64,000 nt of DNA, taken from Heliocybe sulcata (lineage: Eukaryota; Basidiomycota; Agaricomycetes; Gloeophyllales; Gloeophyllaceae). Numbering within the stretch: position 1 is the first letter of the stretch; each line of letters begins with the position of its first letter. The DNA lies in assembly GCA_004369045.1 (NCBI GenBank), contig ML213504.1:529508-593507 (forward strand), given 5' to 3'. The notes under the pieces are model-generated. The model did no database searches. It saw only the letters and a program-made list of their open reading frames with translations, and had not been told where the DNA came from. The translations under genes and the position numbers were made by a program. Below, one piece after another: positions 43,622 to 54,076 of this stretch.

Positions 43622-46600
43622 TTACTGATGGAAGTCGAAGCTTTCCCAGTTCACATTAACCCTACGCCTCCCACCGGCACGCCCATCGATGGAATGTCCG
43701 ATATTCGCCACCGGAACAAGTGACGGTCTAAAATCATATCAGACGTCAGAAGGATCAGGAGCAGAAGAGAGCCATATATACCTTCCATGAGCACATTGTA
43801 ACGGGAAAGCAGTGTGCGACAATTTCTGCACCAGGCGTTCACACTGCTCTAAAGATAACGAATCATTGAACATGATCGCTCCTATATATCATAGTCAGCT
43901 TCGAGACCTTCGTATATAATCTTTGAAATAGCACGAACCGCGACAGGCCTTCGAATTGACTAGTTCTATCAGCTGCTGCGGACACCACCTCAAGGCCTTC
44001 AGCCACGAGAAAGATCCTCCCTGAGCACCCACTGGTTCTGCGTGAGCCGATGGTACGCCGTCCATATCTAACCTTCCAAGATACCCCTTGACCAGTTCAT
44101 GGAGATCTTCTCCCACTAGAAGCTATAACGACAATGAGAGGAAGCTCTCGGCGCGAACTGTCGAGATAAACATACCTTCTGACCCACAATGGCAGGTAGA
44201 CTCCTCACATAGACTTGCACATACGCTTCCTCATCACCGTGATCAGAACGCCCGCCGAGCTCTATACGATCATCGGCAATGACCTTGTTCCTGTCCAGGT
44301 CGTGGAAGGATATCCCCCATCTCCCGAAAGCCGTCCGGGAATCCTGAGACTCTGTGAGCCGAGCAGCTTCGTGCCGAGTGAGGAGCACCGGGACTGGGTT
44401 ATCCAGGGTCATCACCTCGCCACCGTACTCTCCTTGACCTTCGAGAAAACCAGCGCATAGCTGTTCTAGAAAATGTTCCACTCGCACTCGCTCGTCGGCT
44501 GCATGCTGGTCGATCAGAAAAAGCTGCTTGTGAATAGCTCCCATGCTAGGTGGGTCACCGGGACTGGAGGCATCCATGATACAAGCGATGAACTTCCTGT
44601 CCACTTGGTTGATTACTCGGGCGGAGCGCAGATGGGCCTTGTCAAATTGGTATGTGATGGGCGAGAGTACGTCGGCCTGCGATTCTAAGTTCCGACACAA
44701 TTGATGCCTTTTGCCATAATGATGAGGGAGTCCTAATCCTTCATGTTCTCTTTGGTCGGACGGATTACTTTTGGACGTGAGACCACCAGGTAGGGCAGAT
44801 ATACGGGCCTCAGTCAATGGGAAGACCTCGTTAGTCTAAGAGCAGGATCAGGGCATGATCAACGGAGGTTTCTTGTGACTTCATAATTGCGATTACTGAC
44901 CTGCAAAACCTCTCGAATCCATACCGGCGCATTAGCCAAATCCTTGTCTCCATCAAGTTCCTTAGCTGACCGGACAGCGCTGCTCAATGTCCGCCGATCC
45001 GATCGATGCTTCATATCAGCGCCATCTTCGTCCTCTTCCTTGGCTCGTATAATCGAATTACCCGTTAGCTTGTCCACAACGAACGTCTGCCCCGTCTGGG
45101 GGTCCCGCCATACAATTTCTCCGCCTTCTCCCTCCGTCGGCGCGTCGGTATCCTACAGATGCGAGCAACTGTTAGAAGCGAAGACCATGAAAACGGACCA
45201 TTATACTCACTTGATGAATATACAATGGTATATCAGGCAAAACTCGTCCATCAGTAGTGCTAGTGCCTGATCGCCGGAGTTCTCGGTGATCATCGAATGC
45301 AAACGCAGATAGAGCGCTATTGTCTTCAGCAGCACCATCTACTCTCCGCTTCTTCCTTAGCGGAGCCTCTTCAACGGGGCCCTTCGACGGCTGCTTTCTC
45401 CGAAAGCCATTGTTAATCAAAAACGACCTGACAGCGTCGGACAGGAGCGATGCCACTGCACGTGTGTCCTGAAGCCCGGATAGTCAGGGAGCACCCATGG
45501 AGGGAGAAGACTGGCTTACCTTGAGTTGAATGCTCGCCTTCGCAGGCTCCAGACAGTTGTCCATGTCCCTGGGAGGTATGGTGAGGTTCAGGACGTATAC
45601 TGGCCTCCGCTCGGCTTTCCGAGGAGACCGCCGGGTTGCTGGAATGGACTTAGGATCTGACACCAGGAACAGCATACATTCATACTTACCCTGCAGTGAT
45701 GTATCAGTTTCGCCGTCTTCTTCGTAAGCCTGGCCGAATGATAGCGTAAGTGCCACGGCAAGAAGATCACCTCAGTCTACGTACGTGCTTCATGAAGGTA
45801 CTAGTGGCAAACTCATTGTCTATGGTTCGGTGGAGATCGCATACAGTGAGTATGTGCCGATTGACGTCTAACGTATTTTATCAGGGTCCTCTTATGCGGA
45901 ACCATGGGACAAGGTGTACATACAGAGATACTGATGCGCCTGGAATAATGTTAGTAGCACGGACACAACATGCATTCACTCATCTGCTGTGCACCTTGGT
46001 CAGGGCACCATCCAAGCTGATGAACCCTTGTAATTTGATATCACCCGAGGCGACGCTGATCTCGTCGACATGCTAAAACACAATGAATATATGCGTCTGA
46101 AAAATGGGGTTGCAGACTGACCCGAGCAAGTGCGCGTCCAAATACGTGTTTGAAGGCCGCTAATGTACTGCCTGTCTGAAGGCAGTTGAGTATAAGACAA
46201 TGCAGAGTGATCGTTAATCGAACTTTTGGCATAGTTAGGATGCGTCCCTTGGCCCAACCATCGCTCTCGGCTTTCTTGCTATCTTCAAGAGAGAAAGCAA
46301 CGTCAGGAAACATGAGAGCCACCTGCTCCAGGTCTTTCCGGACCATGTCCAGCGTCCTAGCAGACGAGGGATGAGACATTCGACGTACGGGAAGCTAGGT
46401 CATATTAGTGCAGGAAGCTTCAACAAACGTCAGTCAGGACTTGCGTTGTAGAAAGCGTCTCGGATGCACACCACGGTGCCTGACGTTTGTCTTCGCCATC
46501 GAACGGCCGCACCGTTATAAAGACATTTACCTCCCTATAAAACCATAAGATCCTGGTCCTAATGTTCTGATGAGATCCTACCTTCAGTATTATTTGCCAG

Positions 46601-47122
46601 GTCTCACGAGAGCATGGAGTACGGGAGGAGATCTCTAAACAGGAAAGGTCTGCAGCCGAGGCCAGAGCTGTGCATATAACGTGTCGGAGTCCATATGATT
46701 TTGACAGATGTACAAGCCATTGCATTCACAGAGTTATAGGCGTCTTATCCTCATGACTATGAACGTACCTTCGCCACGAAATCCGAAGGTAGATACCTCA
46801 TTCAGTGAAGCCTGCGTATATGCCTTCGACGAGCCTACTCAGCGTGAGTATTTATGTCGCTTTCCATACTGCAGTGGATCGTACCATATCGGCCCCCTTC
46901 AGATCCCCTGGCAAGAATATTGATTCCGTCCTTCGACATTCCGTGGCCGTTATCCCGTACCCAGCAGCTCCATTCCTCACAGTTCACACCCACGTCAATC
47001 TGAGTAGCAGAAGCATCAAGTGAGTTCTGCAGAAGCTCGGAGATGATTTGAGGCAGAGATGTCAGAATTTGTGTTGACCGTAGTTTTGAGCGGGTCGTTT
47101 GAGGCAGGTGTTCGATAGACAT
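43622..47122 (-). CDS. MLH3: DNA mismatch-repair protein MLH3
   Basis: MutL homologue that pairs with MLH1; its endonuclease resolves meiotic crossovers. ATG 47122 gives MSIEHLPQTTRSKLRSTQIL, then the GHKL ATPase motifs ISELLQNSLDASATQIDV (catalytic Glu and Asn) and WVRDNGHGMSKDGINILARG, followed by EALASAADLSCLEISSRT and the transducer region. After a variable linker, the C-terminal endonuclease motif DQHAADERVRVE (D-Q-H-A-x2-E-x4-E) is intact. ACRGAIMFNDSLSLEQCERL and FPLQCAHGRPS follow, the Cys/His metal-site end typical of MLH3/PMS1. The last residues are NWESFDFHQ, stop at 43622-43624. Many short introns. All catalytic motifs visible, so it appears functional. Divergent from THOC3 over 228 bp. 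Confidence 0.93.
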
Positions 47123-47350
47123 AACCAGGAGACTGATACTTCAGTTCAACGTCGAGATGCTCGGACGCTAGCACTCTTTCAAACGGGAAGACAGATAGTC
47201 TAGTGTCATGTCATGGTGGGGAATCCGGAACGGACGCACTTCACGACCATTTCACGGTGACTCTGTGGCAACTCTTACGCGTGATGTCACGCGTCAATGT
47301 CACGTCACTTACTTCTTTCCGTGGGTTAGCGCGCTCTACTTACAGCCACC
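47123..47350. promoter_or_regulatory. bidirectional promoter MLH3 / THOC3
   Basis: The 228 bp between the two start codons must drive both genes. It contains the palindrome at 47277-47294 and another CACGTCAC just after it. Confidence 0.6.
47277..47294. promoter_or_regulatory. 18-bp palindrome: two ACGCGT boxes around TGATGTCA
   Basis: ACGCGTGATGTCACGCGT has perfect 8-bp arms around a TG centre and differs from the core of the 5558-5579 element at a single base. It lies 154 bp from the MLH3 start and 56 bp from the THOC3 start. Flanking MluI boxes would fit S-phase control of a repair gene. Confidence 0.6.
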
Positions 47351-48817
47351 ATGTCTACCGCCACCAGCAGGAGGGACGAGGAGGATGAGGTTCCCCAGCC
47401 CGAACGACCTCCCTCGCCACCGCTTCATACTACGTTCGCTGCCCGAGGAGTCCTTGTACGATGCGCTCTCAACCCACAACGAGGTCCTCACTGAAGTTGG
47501 CCGGGATGTTCGTCCCAGATCCCGACCTTTTCTGCATTTCGACCAAGAGATATGCGCATCACGTCGCCACAGGCGATGACACACGTTGCGTGGAATGCGG
47601 ATGGGAGGAAACTTGCCGCCGTGGGCATAGACAAAATCGTGAGAGTGTTCCAGCCGGAGAAAAGTGTGAGCTCACATTCAGCTGAGGAATCAGTAGAGTC
47701 ACGTACTCAAATAAATTAGATGGAGATGCGATCCGCACACCTGTATTCTGGAGCCCATTCGGATGAAGTCGACTATGTAACATGGCATCCAACCCATCCC
47801 GATCTCTTTTGTAGCTCAAGTGCGAGAGACAGGCGAGTGACGTTCTGGGACGCAAGGCGTACGTGCGTTGGCGGAGTACATCGCATATATCTACTCTGAC
47901 CACATCACTTCGCAGAAAGCCGGCATATTCAACAGCTCACTCTGAAGTACTCCCCGGTGCAAACAAACTACTCCCCGGACGGACGCCACATGGTCTACGC
48001 CACCACAAGTCACCAAGTCTACAGCCTTGAACTCAGTAAACAAGGCGACAACCCCAAAGCGCTCTGGCATACCACAGACCAAGAGGGGGTGAGTTCCACC
48101 ACTATCCACCCATAATGCGTATCCCCTCATCGAGTGCCTCGTCCAGATGTCCGGCTCCACCGCGATGTTCAACCATACCGGTAGTGCTATTATCCTAACG
48201 CATCACTCGGAGCACGCCCTGCGCATCGTCGACTACCCTTCACTCAAGATTCTCCAGAACCCCGCAGCCCACGTCGGTGGCTGCCTGGCCGTAGCGTTAG
48301 ATCCCAGAGGACGGTACGTGTTCAGCGGAGACAGCTATGGAGTATGCCAGGCTGATACAGTCAATATATTCAAGCTATCTAGCATCCGGCGGCCATGACT
48401 CGATCGTCAATATGTTCGACACCTCTGAATGGATCTGCGCACGAACGATCACAGCTTGCGAGTACGTCTACGCACCCGTTACATGCAACAATCCACATCA
48501 CGCTAACAACCTCACAGCAATGCCATTACGGCGCTCAGCTTTTCCTACGACGGCGAATTCTTGGCTATTGCTAGCTCCGGCAACTACATTGACATTGTGA
48601 GCAGGGTCCAACCTGTCGTGCATAATTCGAGGCTGATAATATTCTTTAGTGCGCTACGGAGACTGGCATACCTCTGCACCGCGTCCCAACTCTCGCGCCC
48701 TCTGCCGCAGTGGCGTGGCACCCTTGGAAGCATGCTATCGCGTACTGCGGCCAGACGAAGGCCAAAGAAGGTGGACCGCCTGTTGCTGCTGTCCTAAGCC
48801 TATTCGGCGCAACCTGA
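47351..48817 (+). CDS. THOC3: THO complex subunit 3 / Tex1, WD40 protein
   Basis: WD40 propeller of the TREX mRNA-export complex. MSTATSRRDEEDEVPQPERP opens at ATG 47351. Blades follow: AMTHVAWNADGRKLAAVGID, KIVRVFQPEKS, SGAHSDEVDYVTWHPTHPDL, FCSSSARDRRVTFWDARQSR, TNYSPDGRHMVYATTSHQVY, AAHVGGCLAVALDPRGRYLA, SGGHDSIVNMFDTSEWICAR, AITALSFSYDGEFLAIASSG and AVAWHPWKHAIAYCGQTKAK, ending VAAVLSLFGAT with stop 48815-48817. The pattern AHVGGC-AVALDPRGRYLA-GG-DS is characteristic of Tex1. Six or more introns fit cleanly. The junction between exon 1 and the first blade (about 47455-47545) is unresolved, because protein-like text appears in more than one frame there. Confidence 0.9.
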
Positions 48818-49006
48818 CAACACCCGCACCTGCAGCTCCCTTCTTCCTTCTGTAGCTACGGTTTTAGCAAAAATGTGGGGTATCGTGCTCATGGTCCGCG
48901 TGCATGCAGTATCACCAGATGTTACGACCTTTATCTGGAGTATTAATTATTAGTACTAGTCTACAAGGGTATGCGTTTGTATACACGATGCAAAGTCCGG
49001 CGATGT

Positions 49007-52000
49007 CTACAAGAAAGGTACACTCTCCATCTCCCCTGTGGCAAGCAGATCGTCGTCAAAGTCCGCCTCCGCCGCCTCTTCTACGTGGTCATCCTTATCG
49101 GATCGCGAACCGTCGTCCCCGTCCGACCCTTCGTCCTCCGACCCAAAATGCAGATTGTCGTCTAGCGAGCCTGGCATGCTCTCCATGCTCTTCGTCCGCT
49201 CCCGCCGTCTCCGCGTCATCTGGTTCTCGAGGTCGTCCTCTTCGTCCTCCGAGCCAGAGTCCAGGTACGTCGACGACTGCGAGACTGGGCTCTGGCTCCG
49301 ACTATCGACTGGCGATGACGACCGCGTGAACCCGCCCAGGGCGTTGGTGAGCCGCTCAAAGGAGGACATCTGGCGGAGCACGGGGCTCCGCTCAGGCTGC
49401 TCGTCCCTCGTCGCCGCATCTGGAGCGTGCTGTGGCAGATCGAATCTCTTCATGTTGTTGGATTGCCGACTGCCGACGAGGCTGAAGTTCCTAAGTCGTG
49501 CGAGAGTACTCTGATTTGAAGTATCGGATCGGGCGCTCAGTGCAGGTGATGGAGGCGTAAGGTCTGGAAGAGGAATGTCTGCCATGGGAGCCTTCCAGTA
49601 GTTGAAGTCTGTGAACTCCGGCGCCCAGTTCTTGTGTATGGGCGGGAACATCTGGTCTACAAGATCCGTCATATGGATATAGCTGCGACGATAGATGTTC
49701 AGTACTGAGAACGAGGAGGACGTAGGGGAACGTACGAAGACTTGTAGCCAGCGAGCTCTAGCAGCTCCATCTTCACCTCCCCGTTGGAGTCAATGGTAAA
49801 GATTTTCGAACTGGGCACATTGACACTTCGATACGAAAGGGCATCGGTTATCCGGTTCCCGAAACCCGCACAGAACGGATTCCGTCCGCCGAACAGCCGC
49901 TGGATGTCTCGTAGGCACGCCATCTTGAAGACTTCCGGTTTCCGCATGATCACCTCCCTAGTGCAAACTGAGTAAGCAGCCGGTACGAAGAAGACGCTGG
50001 GGCACCACCAACCGATGCAAAGACGCAAACAGACGATCCGGGCTCATGATCACAGGCCCTTCCGGCAGCTGGTAGTCATTCTGCTTGATGCCCTGCAGAT
50101 AGTATCTCGTCGCATCCGCTTGTCCAATCGCTCGGGACGTTAGATACATAATTTTGTACCCGTTCCGGCAGATATCGGTATACAGCTTTGCTACCCCAAG
50201 GTGTGTCCAGTCGCGCCCGACCATGGCGAATACGTGCCCGAGCGCATCCGATCTATCAGCGAGTCAGTTATCGGTAGAACAGCAGGCAACAAGGAACGCA
50301 CTTGGTGATAGTACCATCAATATCAGATATCACGACCAAGTCTGTATAATCCCAGACGAAGATCTTCGCTGTACAAGCAGCCTGGCCGGTCGCCGACAGC
50401 GAGAACGTGATAGTATTCGCCCCCGGTTTCAATTCCAACCCTTTCTAAAATCCCTCATCAGCCTCATCGACTATCACGAAGAAGCTGCCACCACATACAA
50501 GCTGATCGGACGTCAACCGCAACGTCTTCGCATACCGCTTGTGGTGGGGCCCGGCAGCATCGTCTGCGAGCGGTTGCTCCGGCACCGAGTCCAGGATCGC
50601 CACCCCTGGAGGCGACACCGGCATGGACATCGAGCGAACATCAGCCTCTGGGAGCTGCAGCTCAGGTCCGACGCTGCGGTCTCGCTTTGGCTTCTTAACT
50701 ACTTCCTGCAATGAGGTGAGAAATGCGTGGAATACAAGTAAAATGCATTTGCCACTCACAGCGTGTGCCGGGACAGAGTGGATCTCCCGTAGCCCAGGTC
50801 TCCCCGCCTTGCCAGGAATTTCCTGCTTAATCCCGCTGCTCGTCCTCGACCGGCTCCACCAGCTTATCCAGGACGAAGTCCGCTGTCGCGGAGAGTCCGC
50901 GGAAAGCGTCGCCCTGTCGTCTAAAGATGGCATGCGAATGCTGTTCACGCCGCTCCCTGCTGTATGTGAGCACAATGCTGTCGCATATTTCAGAGTGAGC
51001 TCACTTGGTGTCGTGGACCCGGACTTATCCCGCAGAGCAGATGCTCTCCAGACACCGAGTGCATCCATAAGTGGAGATCCATCTTGTCGAGTAATATACC
51101 TATGCAGCAAAGTCAACTGTCGTCTTGAAGTCAGCAAGAAGAATACGCACTTATCACCCATCCATCTAATAACCAGCCGCTCATCCCCCACAAGACTCTC
51201 GTCCTCCAGAAACCTGTCAACCGTCACCCTCCCCTCCTCAAACCTCCGCGCGGCTTCCACCTCCCCCTCTGCCCCCCCATGCCCGTCGTCATCAACCAGA
51301 CTCAGCTCAAACACCATCTCCTCCCCCCCAAACGCGTCCAGCCTAAACAAACACGGATCCTCCTCGTCCCCTCTCAACCTTGCAACCGACCCAAACGGCG
51401 TCTCCTCCTGCCCTATTGCCTTCTCCGCTTTCCGCGAAACAACGGCTTCTGTCCCTCCAACATCCGGCGGCACACTGGCACTCCTATGCATATCTTCTCC
51501 TACGCTAGGCGACAAGTACGCATCGGACTCCCCTTCCTCAGGCTCCTCAGACAGCTTGCTGTTCGCTATCGCCTGATCGACCACCACCGGGAACCTCGGA
51601 AAGGTGGTTTTCGTCGGCGTCGGCTGCGGGAACGCACCCCATTCCCAAGAATACTCCTCGCCCGCTTGCACTTGCGCAGGGAGCTTGAGTTTGCTGGGCC
51701 GGGTGGCGTTGGATACCTCGATGGGGAGGAGAGGGTGTGGATGGGGAGGGCTGTAGGCGATGTCGTGCTCGGGCGGGGGCTCGGAGGTGGCGCGGAGAGT
51801 GGGGAAGGGCACGACTTGAGGTTCTTCGCGACTGGTAGAGCGATGATGGCGGGGTTCTGGGCTGGGTGATCTGGATGAACCCGCGGTGACAGTGCTGTCC
51901 GATACGTCCTGGCGATGGGCGCCGTATCCCGAGGCATCGATGACCATATCTGCGCGTAGGACCATTGAGCATATCCTTTGACATGGCGACCGACTGCTTT

Positions 52001-52854
52001 TAGCTCACCTTTAGTATACATCACATCAACTGGTTCGGCTTCCCCTTCAACCTCTGGCAGAGCTTCGTCTCCTTTGTCGGGCACAGGGAGTAGTTCGTTT
52101 CGCAGACCATCGATGTCTCCGGAACGGAGAGCGTTGTGTGCGGCAAACGCCCTGTCCTTGTTAGCGTTGTGTGCAGCAATGGCTCTGTCCTTGGCCTGGC
52201 TTCTCAGATCCCTCTCGGTCTCAACGGCAGCTTTGACCACCGCCTTTGGGAAGGCAAAGAGAGAGGATGGACTTGCAGGAGACTTGGATTCGGAGGCGTC
52301 GGAGGGGTCTTGGGGGGCGGGGTCCGAAGCGTCAGCGTCGAGATCCAAGGGCTCTGGCTCTGCCGTGGCTGCCTCCTCCTTTCCCTCCCCACCTTCGCCT
52401 TCGGTCTCTTTCGCCCCAAACTTGCCGGTCTTGACTGAAGCAGGCGCATTTGTCTCCCCGGGTCTCGTCGCCTCAAGCAAAGGCGAGGTGATGAGCTCGT
52501 CCGGCACATCGCTCTCGGTCTCAAAGACAAAGAAGGCCTCTCCTGCGTCGCCAATCTTCATATTATACGGAATCTGGCGACCATTGACAGAGACATTCAC
52601 CTAAGAGAGCTCGTCAAGACAGGTCCTCCTACGACATGCGTAGCCTAGCGAACCTTCTTCTCCGCCGGGCGCAGGACCTGCCACTTGCCAAAGCGGACAT
52701 GGAAGGGCGTGCAGACGAGCTCGTCGGTGCCGTCTGGCGCGGGGCGTTTGACGACGATGACATCTATGGCGCCGGTGAGGGTGGAGGGGTTGATGTCCTT
52801 GTAGTATTGGTAGGGGGCGCTAATAGCGCTGACTGCGCCACGAAGATAGTTCAT
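49007..52854 (-). CDS. PAH1: lipin-type phosphatidate phosphatase (Pah1/Ned1)
   Basis: Mg2+-dependent PA phosphatase producing diacylglycerol for triacylglycerol and phospholipid synthesis; it acts at ER/nuclear membrane. N-LIP domain: MNYLRGAVSAISAPYQYYKD, GAIDVIVVKRPAPDGTDELV, CTPFHVRFGKWQVLRPAEKK, VNVSVNGRQIPYNMKIGDAG, EAFFVFE. The middle is long, acidic and Ser/Pro-rich. The C-LIP domain begins KGLELKPGANTITFSLSATG and has the catalytic DxDxT as DIDGTITKSD (codons at about 50310-50324), then GRDWTHLGVAKLYTDICRNG, YKIMYLTSRAIGQADATRYY, LPEGPVIMSPDRLF and FCAGFGNRITDALSYRSVNV. The C-terminal tail is acidic with basic Arg runs, probably phosphorylated as in yeast. The frame 51566-52600 skips one real splice, so the model is approximate near 51960. 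Confidence 0.93.
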
Positions 52855-53372
52855 CGCCGGATGGTGGTGGTGAGCAGAAGACGCTCTGTTATAAGAAATG
52901 GCCGTAATCCATCGAGTACCGCGTTAACTGCTATGTCGGACTTTGCGCTGCACGATTCTGCGGCGTCGCACGTGTGCTGAGGGGATTCCTGCATGTGATT
53001 GTCGGAGAATGCAGCATGCATCGGAACTTAGCCATCTCAATTCTTACTTTCTCTACATCGATAGTACTACCATCACGGGTGTACGAAGTTGTGTTTCTCA
53101 CTCGAGCGCTCGATGATCCACCGTTCAATACAGTGACAGGACAGCTACCTGCCCATCTTGCATTACATTCCTCGATCAATCCAGTACCCGACCCGGGCGC
53201 AGTAGACAAGGATCGATTGCAATCACAGACTCGACTCCGACTCGTTGACGTCGCAAATGACGATACGATGTGGGTGGCGACCGAGTTCCGTAGGACGAGA
53301 AATACACATCGGAGCCACGGGATGACTTCAACGCTGCCCTCGGAGTCTCCGCATCCATGCATAAACAGTCTT

Positions 53373-53930
53373 CTAATGATGTTCGAGCGCTTCGTGGTCG
53401 ATAATGGGACCTGTTGGTGGCTTCACGGAGTATTTCAGCGATATGGCTGGGACAATGATGTCAAAGGACTCACGGGCGCGTTCCGTTCCCTGGCGATGGT
53501 TACATCATCAGCAGAGCGCTGCACAGAACCACAGGAAAGACGCACCATTTTGTACCACCCGGGAAAAGGGGTTCTGTAAAGGAATCGGCTGTGCATGAAT
53601 CACCTAAACGCAGGCTCATATCCGGGACACGTACGAATGACGGGGTCAGGGTGCTGCTTGGCCGCCAGATCCTCCTCAGCCTTCGCAAATATAGTCGCCA
53701 ACTCTCTCGGATCATGGATATGACTTCACAGTAATAGACTTAGGATGCACTCATACTAGCAACTGCTTCACCTGGACGCACCGATTCCTCTCAAAGTCCG
53801 CCCTGATATCCAGCGCCTGCGCCCGCCATTGATCCCTCATAATAGTCCAGTCCAGCGAGTTCTTGAGGTATCTTTTATACAGAGACTTGACATAGAGTCT
53901 GTGAGCCGCCGAGAACGCAGAGTTCGACAT
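53373..53930 (-). CDS. NDUFB9: complex I LYR-motif subunit NDUFB9 (B22)
   Basis: Accessory membrane-arm subunit of mitochondrial complex I. Five exons, 53782-53930, 53635-53723, 53546-53573 (28 nt), 53474-53489 (16 nt) and 53373-53420, sum to 110 codons in frame. Text: MSNSAFSAAHRLYVKSLYKR (LYR-type motif), YLKNSLDWTIMRDQWRAQAL, DIRADFERNRHIHDPRELAT, IFAKAEEDLAAKQHPDPVIQ, then PLFPGGTKWERNAPPPTGPI and IDHEALEHH. The PGGTKWERN segment is the hallmark of the family and spans three exons, which confirms the splice model. The protein has no cleavable presequence, as is usual. Divergent from RRN3 with 146 bp between start codons. Confidence 0.88.
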
Positions 53931-54076
53931 GTTTGCAGGTGCAGTCCGGGGAAGACCCGGCGCGACGAGAGGACAGCGCTGTTACGTAATCACTATACCT
54001 CCGTAAATTGCTACAACTTTTTCAATCGCAGTCTTCAGTCTAATCACCCTTGCGGTACCGTCAGAGTCACCTCGCC

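Noticed and set aside
50539-51576. 345-codon Ser/Pro-rich + frame
   Set aside because: Antisense to lipin exons whose domain content is unequivocal.
52974-53579. 201-codon + frame
   Set aside because: Overlaps the NDUFB9 3' exons on the other strand, which spell the family's hallmark motif; the + frame has no domain pattern.
53600-53722. Early stop for NDUFB9 giving an end PGYEPAFR
   Set aside because: The downstream small exons restore the conserved PGGTKWERN end in frame, so the early stop is intronic.
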